DNA from: Mycobacterium sp. SVM_VP21
GTDB lineage: Bacteria; Actinomycetota; Actinomycetes; Mycobacteriales; Mycobacteriaceae
Assembly (NCBI GenBank): GCA_024758765.1
Contig: CP101406.1
Coordinates: 2,728,001-2,792,000 of the forward strand
Length of the DNA: 64,000 bases
Direction of reading: 5' to 3'
Shown: positions 9,290-16,822 of the stretch, one piece after another
How the letters are laid out: each line of letters opens with the position of its first letter
Position numbering within the stretch: position 1 is the stretch's first letter
Notes under the pieces: model-generated
Told to the model about the DNA's origin: nothing
Databases searched by the model: none
The model's input: the letters and a program-made list of their open reading frames with translations, nothing else
Translations under genes and position numbers: made by a program

Positions 9290-10581
9290 GCCTCCACGGT
9301 AGCTTTCGGCTGTTCTGCCGTCAGCCATGCCGGATCGATGCCTTCGCCCAGGCGGCCCTGCTCCTTGGCGTCCAGATAGCGGTAACACAGCACCGTGCAG
9401 ATCACGATCAGCAGCAGTGACCAGCCGTAGGTGATCTTGAGGTAGTCCAGTGGCCGCCCGATGTTCATCCACCGGAAGATCAGCCACTTGTCTAGGGTCA
9501 TGAACCCGTAGACCCCCAGCCATGCCGGCCAGTTGCGCAGCACCGAGTTCGGCAGCACCACGGTCATCAGGAACGGGAACAGCACGATCGAGTAGTAGCC
9601 CTGGCCCAGCGACAGCACCAGGAACGACGCGGTCAATAGCACACCCGAGGAGGTCAGCATCCAGAATCGGGGGTCGCGGGTGCGGTAGTAGCGGTAGAGC
9701 AGCCACAGGCTGACGGCAGCCAACACGGTGAACAGCACTCGCATGAACAGGATCAGACCCGAGGGCAGGCCGAAGAACACCCCGTTGCCCAGGATCGAGG
9801 AGTTGAAGTAGTCGCGGGTGCCCATGATGTAGGGCACCGTCTGGGTGAAGTAGCTGTTCGGGTCGCTGGCCAGCGGGAAGGCCACCACGTTGAACAGCAC
9901 CGGTACCGCGATCGCCCCGACGAACGGCCGCCACTGCCGGCTCAGCAGCGGCAGCAGCAGCAGCGGTATCAGCACCGGCTTGACCACAATGGTCAAGCCG
10001 ATGGCGACACCGGCCCACCACTGGCGGCTCTCTCGGCCGTCGAGTAGCCAACGTAAGAACAACACTTCGGCCAGCAGGATCACGCCGTTGATGTTGGTGA
10101 ACACCAGTGTGCTGCTCACGCTTTCGGTGAGGAACATCGCCGCCAGCAGGGCCGGCGCCGCGACCGAGCTCAGCCCGAATCCGAACATCCGCAGCAGCAG
10201 GTAGGCGGCGAGCACGATCGCGATCGTGTTGGTCGCGATGAACACATACCGCGACAGGGTCTCCGGCAGGTACCCGAACGGCGACATCAGCAGAGTGCCG
10301 CCGGGGGAGTACAAGTAGTGCGGATCGACATAGTCGAAGTGTTCGTTGTAGATGTCCAGGCCCTGCCGGAAGTTCAGCACCGCCCGGTACACCGGTTTGA
10401 AGTCATCGGTGATGTTGCCGTTCAGAGGCAGCACGATGGCGCGATGGATCAACGACATGATGGCCACCGGCCAGAGCACCGACCGCAGCACGGTTGCGGT
10501 GCTTGGTGGGGACGTGGGGGGCCGGAACGCGGCCAGCAGGGCGGTGCCCACGCGGTTCATCAAGGAGTCGGTCGCCGTCAC
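9286..10581 (-). CDS. aftC: Alpha-(1->3)-arabinofuranosyltransferase AftC
   Basis: 431-residue polytopic GT-C glycosyltransferase (GT87-like) with around ten hydrophobic segments. It branches the arabinan of arabinogalactan and lipoarabinomannan by adding alpha-1,3-arabinofuranose from decaprenyl-phosphoarabinose at the outer face of the membrane. The acidic GT-C motif sits in the first extracytoplasmic loop (NITDDFKPVYRA, about residues 55-67). Length and position beside msrB match Rv2673. The start is GTG at 10581; an ATG seven codons later is an alternative. It overlaps msrB by four bases. Confidence 0.9.
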   Translation of the reverse strand: MTATDSLMNRVGTALLAAFRPPTSPPSTATVLRSVLWPVAIMSLIHRAIVLPLNGNITDDFKPVYRAVLNFRQGLDIYNEHFDYVDPHYLYSPGGTLLMSPFGYLPETLSRYVFIATNTIAIVLAAYLLLRMFGFGLSSVAAPALLAAMFLTESVSSTLVFTNINGVILLAEVLFLRWLLDGRESRQWWAGVAIGLTIVVKPVLIPLLLLPLLSRQWRPFVGAIAVPVLFNVVAFPLASDPNSYFTQTVPYIMGTRDYFNSSILGNGVFFGLPSGLILFMRVLFTVLAAVSLWLLYRYYRTRDPRFWMLTSSGVLLTASFLVLSLGQGYYSIVLFPFLMTVVLPNSVLRNWPAWLGVYGFMTLDKWLIFRWMNIGRPLDYLKITYGWSLLLIVICTVLCYRYLDAKEQGRLGEGIDPAWLTAEQPKATVEA

Positions 10582-10629
10582 CAGCGAACCGTACCCCGGA
10601 CCGGTCCTGAGAGTCCGGATCAGGCTGGG

Positions 10630-12213
10630 TCAGGCCGGGCAGTAGACGTCGGTGTCGGGCAACTTGCCGCTGTCGAGGTAGCCGATCAGCGGCGGCAGCG
10701 TGCACGACGAATACACCGCGGCGCCATGCCCGATGCCCTGCCACATCACCCGCTTGCTGGCCGCCCCGGCGTTGATGACGGCCGCGGCGGTGGCCGCCAC
10801 GCCCTCCTCACCGACGATCGGGTCGTTTTGCACTCCCAGCAGCAGCACATCGATCTTGAGTTCCTTCGGCAGATCCGGGGTGCTGCTGCTGGGCCAGCTC
10901 AGGCACTGCGCCATGTCCAGCGCACCGACCGTGCCGAACTGCGGGTATTCCTTGCCCCAGGCGACTACCAGCTCCCGGACCCGGTCTGGCGTAGGCCGGT
11001 TGAGCGCGTCGGCGCATGAGTTGACGAACCGGCCGTCACTGCCGCTGGTGCCTTGGGCCCGGTTGATCAAATTGTTCAACAGATTGACGTCGCCGGAATT
11101 GGCCGAGGCCAGCGCCCTGGCCAACTCGTTGGTGGTGTTGACGCGATCGCCGGTGGGATAGCCCAGGGCTGTGACGATCGCATTGGTGACCGCGGCCACC
11201 GAGGCGCCGCCCGGCCCATGCCCGGAGCGGGCGGCGTCCAGCACCGCGTTGACAGCGCCCTTCGGATCCGGGCCCAGCGCACAGTTCACCGCGACGCACT
11301 GCGCGGCGAACGCCTCGAAGGCCGCCTGTTGGCCCTTGACTCGTTCCTCGGCGGCGGATTCGGCGGCGGCTCCCAGCGGGATGGGGGAGTCCAGTGCCAG
11401 CCGGGCCACCTTCCCCGGATGAGATCCGGCGTAGGCCAGGGCGACTTGAGCTCCGTTGCCGATACCGATTAGCGACAGCGCCGGGATGTCCCAGATGCTG
11501 CGCAGCCGTTCGAGATCGGTCGCGGCATGGGTGTTGTCGTAGGACGACTCGCCCGGCGAGATGGAGTCGGTGCAGTCGGTGGTGGCCTCCTGAGTGACCG
11601 TGCCCAGACTGGCCACTGGGTCGTCACCGGGGGCGAATTGCGCCTGGTTCCACATTTCGTCGCGCTGGCTACGATCGCGGCAGTCCACCGGGCTCGACAT
11701 CCCGGTGCCGCGCCGGTCCACGGCCACGATCGGGTGGCTCTTGAGCACGTCCGCGCCGGCCCGTGCCAGCCAGATCGGCAGCTGTAGCGACGACGGCAGA
11801 TCCCAGCCGGTGGTGAACACCACGGGGCCGGCGTCGCCCGGGGTCTGTACGGATCGGGCCCGCACCACCCCGATGCTGATCGCCCCGGAACCACCGCCGA
11901 GTGGGTCGACGTCTGCGTCGTAGCTGGCGCAGTCCAGCCGTACCCCGGGCGTGGCGGGCAGCGCGGCGTCACCGAAGACTCGGGCGGTGCAGTCATGCCA
12001 CGGTAGGTCGTTCTTGGGCACCTCCACTGCGGGCGGTCCGGCCTGGTCCGAGGTGGACTCGGGTTGCCCCTGGGGGCCGGCGCCGGAGTTGGTTGCGAAA
12101 CGCGGGTCGGCGGCCAGCCCGGGCGCGCAACCGGCCAGCAGGGGCGCGGACCCGGCCAGTACGGCGGCAGCCGTCACCACCGCGACCCGGGCGAACCTCG
12201 AATAGCTGGTCAT
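10630..12213 (-). CDS. Alpha/beta-hydrolase lipoprotein of the tripeptidyl-aminopeptidase type, nucleophile position altered
   Basis: 527 residues with a lipoprotein signal (VVTAAAVLAGSAPLLAGC, lipobox Cys at about residue 28), resembling Rv2672, an annotated secreted protease. The fold is that of SlpD/TAP-type peptidases: an N-terminal hydrolase core (VAVDRRGTGMS), a long cap, and a C-terminal TAP-like segment with Asp in VQNDPIVG and His in GIGHGAAVYSSC. The nucleophile elbow, however, reads GIGNGAQ, with Asn where a serine (GxSxG) is required. The protein may therefore be inactive or non-hydrolytic. The ATG at 12213 gives the signal peptide; the longer open frame adds 26 unlikely residues. 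Confidence 0.8.
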   Translation of the reverse strand: MTSYSRFARVAVVTAAAVLAGSAPLLAGCAPGLAADPRFATNSGAGPQGQPESTSDQAGPPAVEVPKNDLPWHDCTARVFGDAALPATPGVRLDCASYDADVDPLGGGSGAISIGVVRARSVQTPGDAGPVVFTTGWDLPSSLQLPIWLARAGADVLKSHPIVAVDRRGTGMSSPVDCRDRSQRDEMWNQAQFAPGDDPVASLGTVTQEATTDCTDSISPGESSYDNTHAATDLERLRSIWDIPALSLIGIGNGAQVALAYAGSHPGKVARLALDSPIPLGAAAESAAEERVKGQQAAFEAFAAQCVAVNCALGPDPKGAVNAVLDAARSGHGPGGASVAAVTNAIVTALGYPTGDRVNTTNELARALASANSGDVNLLNNLINRAQGTSGSDGRFVNSCADALNRPTPDRVRELVVAWGKEYPQFGTVGALDMAQCLSWPSSSTPDLPKELKIDVLLLGVQNDPIVGEEGVAATAAAVINAGAASKRVMWQGIGHGAAVYSSCTLPPLIGYLDSGKLPDTDVYCPA

Positions 12214-12223
12214 GCCTGTCACC

Positions 12224-13006
12224 TTATAGGCGCGCGCTTTTGACGTAGCGGCCGTAGAGGTAGCCGGATTCGTCGGCGAGCAGATGCGCACAGCGCATGG
12301 GCGTCGTCAGCTCGCCCGGACCGGTGGCGATACGGCGGGCCAGGCCACCGACCAGATAGGGGGCCATGGTCAGGCACAGCTCGTCGAGCAGCTCGCGCTT
12401 GATGAACGAGCCCAGCAAGGTCGGCCCGCCTTCGGTGAGGACCCGGAACTGTTCGCGCTGCGCCAACGCGGCCAGAACCGCGACCTCGTCCACCCGTCCG
12501 GGGTCGTCGGTCGAGCAGTCCAGCACTTCGGCATACCCGGCCAGCCGTCGCCGGGTGTCTCCGGCGACCGCCGAGCAGGTCAACACCAGCGGCGCCAGCT
12601 CGGTGTCGTTGAAGACCCGCAGGTCTCGGTCCAATTGGCCGGACTGGGTCACGATCGCCAGGCGGGGTACTTCGGACTGTCCGCGGTCGCGGCGGCCCTG
12701 TCGTTGCGCAACACTGAGGCGCGCTCCGCCGTAATTCTCCACTCGCACCGTGCCCGCACCTACCAGCACGATGTCGGCCAGCGCCCGCAGCAGCATGAAC
12801 AGGGACCGATCGCCGGACCCGGCCAGCCCGCCGGAGGTGCCGGCCACCGTCGCGCCACCGTCGATGCTGCCGATGAAATTGGCCCGCACCCACACGCGCG
12901 GTACGTCGGTCTCGGGATAGGCGTACAACCGGCCCAGCTCGGCGTCGTCGACGGGCGCCGTGGAGCCCAGCAGGGTGAATCCCGAGTCTGCGCTGAGGTC
13001 GGACAT
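12224..13006 (-). CDS. RibD C-terminal-domain reductase (Rv2671-like)
   Basis: 260 residues covering only the reductase domain of RibD-type enzymes; no deaminase domain is present. Motifs include NFIGSIDGGAT near the N-terminus, the nucleotide-binding VGAGTVRVENYG region, and the C-terminal TEGGPTLLG. In M. tuberculosis the orthologue is annotated as a riboflavin reductase and has been linked to dihydrofolate-reductase-like activity, so its physiological substrate is uncertain. The ATG at 13006 fits the family. It lies ten bases upstream of the hydrolase lipoprotein on the same strand and is divergent from zapE. Confidence 0.85.
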   Translation of the reverse strand: MSDLSADSGFTLLGSTAPVDDAELGRLYAYPETDVPRVWVRANFIGSIDGGATVAGTSGGLAGSGDRSLFMLLRALADIVLVGAGTVRVENYGGARLSVAQRQGRRDRGQSEVPRLAIVTQSGQLDRDLRVFNDTELAPLVLTCSAVAGDTRRRLAGYAEVLDCSTDDPGRVDEVAVLAALAQREQFRVLTEGGPTLLGSFIKRELLDELCLTMAPYLVGGLARRIATGPGELTTPMRCAHLLADESGYLYGRYVKSARL

Positions 13007-13028
13007 GGCCTCGATTGCACCATGTGAC

Positions 13029-13034
13029 TACAGT
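13029..13034 (+). promoter_or_regulatory. Likely -10 element for a leaderless zapE transcript
   Basis: TACAGT fits the mycobacterial sigma-A -10 consensus TANNNT. It lies six bases before the GTG at 13041, the spacing expected when transcription starts on the first base of the coding sequence. No ribosome site is seen, consistent with a leaderless message. A clear -35 was not found. Confidence 0.5.
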
Positions 13035-13040
13035 TCGTGC

Positions 13041-14096
13041 GTGCCCAATCCAGCCGCCGAGTCGATCGACCACCTGGTGGACCGGCATCCAGCGGTCTCC
13101 CCGGAACGACTGATCGCGCAGCTTAAGCCGCCGCCGACGTTCGCTGGCGCCAGCTTCGCCAGCTACCGGCCAGACCCCGCGCAACCCAGCCAGGCGGCCG
13201 CCGTGACCGCGTGCACCGCGTTCTGCACGCAGGCGCTGACCCGCCGCGCCGGACGGCGCAAGCTGCTGGGCAAGCGCGAGGTGTTGCCGGGCGTGGGTAT
13301 CTACCTCGACGGTGGTTTCGGTGTCGGCAAGACCCACCTGCTGGCCTCCATCTACCACACCATCACCGACACCGGCAGCAGCCTTGGCGCTGCCCAGGCG
13401 CCTGGCACGGCATTCGCGACGTTCATGGAGCTGACCCAGTTGGCCGGGGTGTTCGGCTTCACCGAGTGCATCGAATTGCTCGGCGGCTACACCGTGGTGT
13501 GCATCGACGAATTCGAACTCGATGATCCGGGCAACACCACCTTGGTGTCGCGGCTGTTGTCTGAATTGGTGGCGCGCGGGGTCTCTGTCGCCGCAACATC
13601 GAACACGCTGCCCGAACAGCTCGGCGAAGGCCGCTTCGCTGTGCAGGACTTTCTGCGCGAGATCAGTGCGCTGGCAAGCATTTTCACTCCGGTACGCGTT
13701 GACGGTCCCGACTATCGGCACCGGGATCTGCCGCCGGCGCCCGAACCGCCCTCCGCTCAACAGGTCATGCAGCGCGCAGCAGCGCGGCCCGGAGCGACAC
13801 TGGACGACTTCGACGGGCTGTGTGTCCACCTGGCCACCATGCATCCGTCGCGCTACCTGACCCTGATCGAGGGCGTCACCGCGGTGTTCCTCACCGGTGC
13901 GCACCCCATCGACGACCAGAATGTGGCGCTGCGGTTGGTCGCTCTCACCGATCGCCTGTATGACGCGGGCATCCCGGTGGTGGCTTCCGGCGCCAAACTC
14001 GACCAGATCTTCAGCGCCGAGATGCTGGCCGGTGGTTACCGCAAGAAGTACCTGCGGGCGACCTCGCGACTGCTCGCGCTCAGCAGCGGGCGTTAG
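13041..14096 (+). CDS. zapE: ZapE/AFG1-family ATPase
   Basis: 351-residue P-loop ATPase of the AFG1/ZapE family, associated with cell division in Gram-negative bacteria and with protein quality control in mitochondria. Walker A is GGFGVGKTH and Walker B is VVCIDEFELDDP. Sensor-type residues follow in SVAATSNTLP, and a C-terminal region contains YRKKYLRATSRLL. The open frame begins at 12960, but the GTG at 13041 (VPNPAAESIDHLV) is preceded by a -10-like TACAGT and does not run into the divergent RibD-like gene. It corresponds to Rv2670c. Its mycobacterial role is not established. Confidence 0.85.
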   Translation: MPNPAAESIDHLVDRHPAVSPERLIAQLKPPPTFAGASFASYRPDPAQPSQAAAVTACTAFCTQALTRRAGRRKLLGKREVLPGVGIYLDGGFGVGKTHLLASIYHTITDTGSSLGAAQAPGTAFATFMELTQLAGVFGFTECIELLGGYTVVCIDEFELDDPGNTTLVSRLLSELVARGVSVAATSNTLPEQLGEGRFAVQDFLREISALASIFTPVRVDGPDYRHRDLPPAPEPPSAQQVMQRAAARPGATLDDFDGLCVHLATMHPSRYLTLIEGVTAVFLTGAHPIDDQNVALRLVALTDRLYDAGIPVVASGAKLDQIFSAEMLAGGYRKKYLRATSRLLALSSGR

Positions 14097-14105
14097 CCGA
14101 CTAGC

Positions 14106-14642
14106 TCACAGATTCCACTGCGCCAGGCGCAAGCCGGTGTTGCGCGACAGCATCACCACGTGGGTGACCAAGCCGCGGTAGACATCCCAGTAGACGCCAC
14201 CGTCGACGGTGGAGCCCGCGGGGGCGTTGGTGAGCACCGCGTCGAGGGTGGTCGGGTCGTCGGTGTGCTTGGACACGTAGGCGTCGCCGCCGGGCGTGAC
14301 ACCGTCGAAGGTGACCGAGGCCGCCATGATGTAGGGGTTGGGCACCGAGATCGGGTGGACGGTCACGTTCGCCCGCCACGGACCGCCCTGGTTGCGCCAG
14401 CGGGGCGTGCCGTTGGCGCCCCAGCCCGGGGGGATCTCACTGGGCACCACGTCGTGCACGGTGACATCGGCGACGATTGGGCCGAACGCCTCATCGTGGT
14501 AGGAGATGCGCAGCGTGTCGCCGAGGCGACCGATCGGCGCTTCCGCGGTGGTGGTCGGGGTGGCGTACCCGGCGGCCGGTGCTACCAAGGCTGCCAACAC
14601 GGTGACGACAGAAGTGACCAGGGCCAGAATCCAGCGATGCAT
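14106..14642 (-). CDS. Exported protein (Rv2668-like)
   Basis: 178 residues beginning with a Sec signal (WILALVTSVVTVLAALVAPAAGYATP). The mature part looks all-beta (LGDTLRISYHDEAFGPIVADVTVHDVVP), similar in pattern to the MPT63/DUF1942 immunoglobulin-like exported proteins of mycobacteria. Function is unknown. Two adjacent ATGs (14645, 14642) are possible; the second gives better spacing from GAAGAGG. It lies downstream of clpC2 on the same strand with a 97-base gap and converges with zapE. Confidence 0.78.
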   Translation of the reverse strand: MHRWILALVTSVVTVLAALVAPAAGYATPTTTAEAPIGRLGDTLRISYHDEAFGPIVADVTVHDVVPSEIPPGWGANGTPRWRNQGGPWRANVTVHPISVPNPYIMAASVTFDGVTPGGDAYVSKHTDDPTTLDAVLTNAPAGSTVDGGVYWDVYRGLVTHVVMLSRNTGLRLAQWNL

Positions 14643-14739
14643 CATGTCCTCTTCGTTTGCTTCTGGGCATGATGGCACATCGGCATCGCGGGTGCAGCAG
14701 CCTTGGCCAAGCAGTTCGGCAACCGGGTGGTTTCGGCGG

Positions 14740-15486
14740 TCAGTTCGTGGTTTCCGAACCGGGGGAAGCCAGGTTCGCGGTGATCGCCTCCAGCGCGTGA
14801 GCCAGATCGGCTTCGGCGCGGTCCCGGTCGACTCCGGCGCGATGCAGGGGGCCGGTGCCATCCTCGGCCTCCAGCAGCGCCAGCAGCAGGTGCTCGGTGC
14901 CGATGTAGTTGTGCCCGAGGCGAAGTGCGGTGCGGAATGTCAACTCCAGCGCTTTGCGTGCTGGGCCGTTGAACGGGATCAGGGCGGGCGGCTCGGCATC
15001 GCCGGGCTCAAGGGCGACGGCGGCAGCAACGGCTGCCGGGTCGACCTGTTGCGCGGTGAGCAACGCGGTAGCCAATGCGCCGGGATCGTGCAGCAGTCCC
15101 AGGACCAGATGATCGGGGGTGATCTCGGTGTGGCGAGCTTGGTGCGCGGCGTTCTGGGCCGCCACCACGGCACTGCGTGCGCGCGGGGTGAAGCGGGCGA
15201 AGCCCTGCGCGGGATCGAGCGTGGCTGCCTCGGGGCGCGGGACGAACTTCTTCTGCGCCGCCTGCTTGGTCACGCCCATGCACTTGCCGATATCGGTCCA
15301 CGACGCTCCTGACCGGCGCGCTTGGTCGACGAAGTGCCCGATCAGATGGTCGGCGACCTCACCGAGGTGCTCGGCGGCCAGCACGGCATCGGTCAACTGC
15401 TCCAGGGGGTCGTGGTGCACGCCGGTGATGGCGTTGATCAGGTCGTCAAGGCGGACGGACTCCGTGAGCGGGGTGAAATCGGCCAT
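14740..15486 (-). CDS. clpC2: ClpC2: HTH plus double Clp-N domain protein lacking ATPase modules
   Basis: 248 residues. Residues 1-90 hold an AsnC/sigma-like helix-turn-helix (ASWTDIGKCMGVTKQAAQKKF). Residues 95-240 form a Clp repeat domain with two repeats (FTPRARSAVVAAQNAA..HTEITPDHLVLGLL and FNGPARKALELTFRTALRLGHNYIGTEHLLLALL). No AAA+ domain follows, so it cannot unfold proteins. Mycobacterial ClpC2 has been described as binding ClpC1-directed cyclic peptides and phospho-arginine-like ligands, protecting ClpC1. The HTH and two perfect palindromes in its own promoter point to autoregulation. The ATG at 15486 is leaderless by promoter position. Confidence 0.88.
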   Translation of the reverse strand: MADFTPLTESVRLDDLINAITGVHHDPLEQLTDAVLAAEHLGEVADHLIGHFVDQARRSGASWTDIGKCMGVTKQAAQKKFVPRPEAATLDPAQGFARFTPRARSAVVAAQNAAHQARHTEITPDHLVLGLLHDPGALATALLTAQQVDPAAVAAAVALEPGDAEPPALIPFNGPARKALELTFRTALRLGHNYIGTEHLLLALLEAEDGTGPLHRAGVDRDRAEADLAHALEAITANLASPGSETTN

Positions 15487-15489
15487 GTC

Positions 15490-15535
15490 GTCAACTCTAG
15501 GTTGACGATCTCAATTGCGTCAACTGTTAGTTGAC
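15490..15535 (-). promoter_or_regulatory. clpC2 promoter with two identical operator palindromes
   Basis: GTCAAC-N5-GTTGAC occurs perfectly at 15490-15506 and again at 15519-15535, with centres 29 bp apart. Read on the minus strand, TTGACG (15523-15518) is a -35 and TAGAGT (15499-15494) a -10, separated by 18 bp, with the clpC2 ATG seven bases beyond the -10. One palindrome covers the -35 and the other the -10. This is a classic repressor arrangement, and the HTH-bearing ClpC2 itself is the obvious candidate to bind. Confidence 0.85.
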
Positions 15536-16108
15536 GTTCCGGGGTGTCGTGGCGCGGCTGGGGGTGGGAAACAGCCATTCCCCGAAGCCTTCGGCGAATC
15601 CGGACGACGGGGCATATCTGACTTTCGCCGGGCTGACACCGGCGGGCAGGGCGAAGACCACGCAACCGGTTGAAGACGCGCCCGGGGCGATGTGGAACAT
15701 GCCGTCGTCGAAGTTCGTGCATTCGCCGACGTCTTTGAGGTCCGGCGCGTAGCGCTGCCCGTCGGAGCCGAACGCCCAGACGTTGGTGTTCACGTCGCCG
15801 TTCATGGTTGCGGTTCCCGGGTTCGCGATCGTGAACTGTGTCGCGATGTAGTTGATGCCCGGGTCGCTGGGGCCAGGCGTGACGGTCGCGGGGTTGATCA
15901 CCTTGTTCAAGGTGACGGTGACGGTGCTGCCGTCGGCTCGGGTGAGGTTCAGGGTGTCGCCGGTGTGCCCGGCGGGTTTCGGGGTGGCCGGACGCGCTCC
16001 GTCGGAGGTGTCGGGTGACGCGCTCGTCGAGTCGGTGTGGCTCGAACATGCCGCTGACATGGCGGCAGCCACGGCGAACACCGACAGGACGACGATGGGT
16101 CGATTCAT
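15527..16108 (-). CDS. DUF4352/MPT63-like secreted lipoprotein
   Basis: 193 residues with a lipoprotein signal (VLSVFAVAAAMSAAC, lipobox Cys near residue 21), then a low-complexity Ser/Thr/Pro spacer and a beta-sandwich domain. The pattern TLNLTRADGSTVTVTLNKV, YIATQFTIANPGTATMNGD and CVVFALPAGVSPAKVRY is typical of DUF4352/telokin-like proteins. The ATG at 16108 has AAAGGTGG upstream; the open frame further upstream is not needed. Its last codons overlap the distal clpC2 operator, so transcription through this gene would run into the clpC2 promoter. No enzymatic function is apparent. Confidence 0.8.
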   Translation of the reverse strand: MNRPIVVLSVFAVAAAMSAACSSHTDSTSASPDTSDGARPATPKPAGHTGDTLNLTRADGSTVTVTLNKVINPATVTPGPSDPGINYIATQFTIANPGTATMNGDVNTNVWAFGSDGQRYAPDLKDVGECTNFDDGMFHIAPGASSTGCVVFALPAGVSPAKVRYAPSSGFAEGFGEWLFPTPSRATTPRNVN

Positions 16109-16299
16109 GGGGCCACCTTTCGCAATTCCCCTTCGTGCATTGTTAACGATTGTGCTGAGTATCGGCTGGTGACCACGGCCCAATCCCGGGATTTCGGGCT
16201 CGATCTCCGCAAATGCGGCTCTGCAAAGTGTGATCTTCGTTATAACTGTCCCGTAGGCGCAGCTAACAAAGCCGCGCACCGTCCGCAAAGGGGTACACC

Positions 16300-16581
16300 A
16301 TGCTCGAATCGCTGATCGCAGGCGCTATCGGGGGAGCGCTCGGGGGTAAAGGGGCTGACGCCTCGGCAAAGATCCCCAGTCCGGGTGGGCTCGGAAGTTT
16401 GATCAGTGGCGGCCTCGGTGGGCTGGCCGGCGGTGGGCTGCTGAACAGCATTCTCGCCAACGGTGCTTCCGGCGGGTTCGATCTGGCCACTGCGGCCGGG
16501 AGCCTGGTCGGCGGCGGCGTGCTGGGCACGGTCGTCACCGCGCTCGTCGGCATGGTGCTCAAGGCGAACAACAAGGCCTGA
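16300..16581 (+). CDS. Small glycine-rich membrane protein
   Basis: 93 residues, over a quarter glycine, with repeated GG-L-hydrophobic blocks (IAGAIGGALGGKG, LISGGLGGLAGGG) and a C-terminal hydrophobic helix (LGTVVTALVGMVLKANNKA). It resembles small glycine-zipper membrane proteins, but I do not recognise a named family. The ATG at 16300 is preceded by AAAGGGG. A terminator hairpin follows 15 bases after the stop. It is the last chromosomal gene before the integrated element. Confidence 0.65.
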   Translation: MLESLIAGAIGGALGGKGADASAKIPSPGGLGSLISGGLGGLAGGGLLNSILANGASGGFDLATAAGSLVGGGVLGTVVTALVGMVLKANNKA

Positions 16582-16595
16582 TTCTCGAAACGAAA

Positions 16596-16630
16596 AAACC
16601 CCTGTCGTCGCGCGGGGGCGGCAGGGGTTT
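16596..16630 (+). terminator. Rho-independent-like terminator
   Basis: aaacccctg (16596-16604) pairs with caggggttt (16622-16630), with T-run bases on the 3-prime side and A-run bases on the 5-prime side, so it could act in both directions. It closes the 93-residue gene and insulates the chromosome from the element that starts 16 bases further on. Confidence 0.75.
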
Positions 16631-16645
16631 TCGCAGTGTCGAGTC

Positions 16646-16669
16646 TGGTGCGCGGTACTGGGATTGAAC
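16646..16669. repeat. Left attachment site (attL core), partial tRNA-Val 3-prime end
   Basis: 24 bases, starting tggtgcgcggt and ending gattgaac, identical to 26473-26496. Flanking bases differ on both sides. On the minus strand this reads as the T-loop 3-prime half, acceptor stem and CCA of tRNA-Val, but the rest of the tRNA is absent here. It is the copy carried in by the element or left by recombination. Confidence 0.92.
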
Positions 16670-16751
16670 TTGGAACTGAGCAAACATCCGATTGTGTTAT
16701 CTAACTGCATCAACAGCGCTATGAACTGCTGATACACGAAACAGTACCACC

Positions 16752-16769
16752 GGAAGCAGGTGGAATCAA
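16752..16769. repeat. Repeat flanking int, copy 1
   Basis: An 18-mer of the form ggaagcagg-N-ggaatcaa, found again at 18062-18079 just after the integrase stop with one mismatch. A shorter relative, ggaagtag, follows at 16772. The position between the attachment core and int suggests a recombinase or excisionase binding site, but this is inference. Confidence 0.6.
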
Positions 16770-16802
16770 ACGGAAGTAGCAACCAACGAATGTAAGTGGT
16801 TG

Positions 16803-16821
16803 TTGCATGTATATTGCATGG
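16803..16821. promoter_or_regulatory. Paired TTGCATG motif next to int start
   Basis: gttgcatg (16803-16810) and attgcatg (16814-16821) are spaced 11 bp apart, ending one base before the integrase ATG. The same pair with the same 11-bp period occurs at 26407-26425 near the right attachment site. They are candidates for integrase arm-type sites, or operators of a shared repressor. Confidence 0.6.
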
Positions 16822-16822
16822 A

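Noticed and set aside
12219..13904. 561-residue minus frame across the RibD-like gene and zapE
   Set aside because: Only the recognised 260-residue reductase in a different frame has motifs; this one is a shadow of zapE and the reductase.
16300..16581. Treating the glycine-rich protein as part of the mobile element
   Set aside because: It lies outside the left attachment core and is closed by its own terminator, so it is chromosomal.
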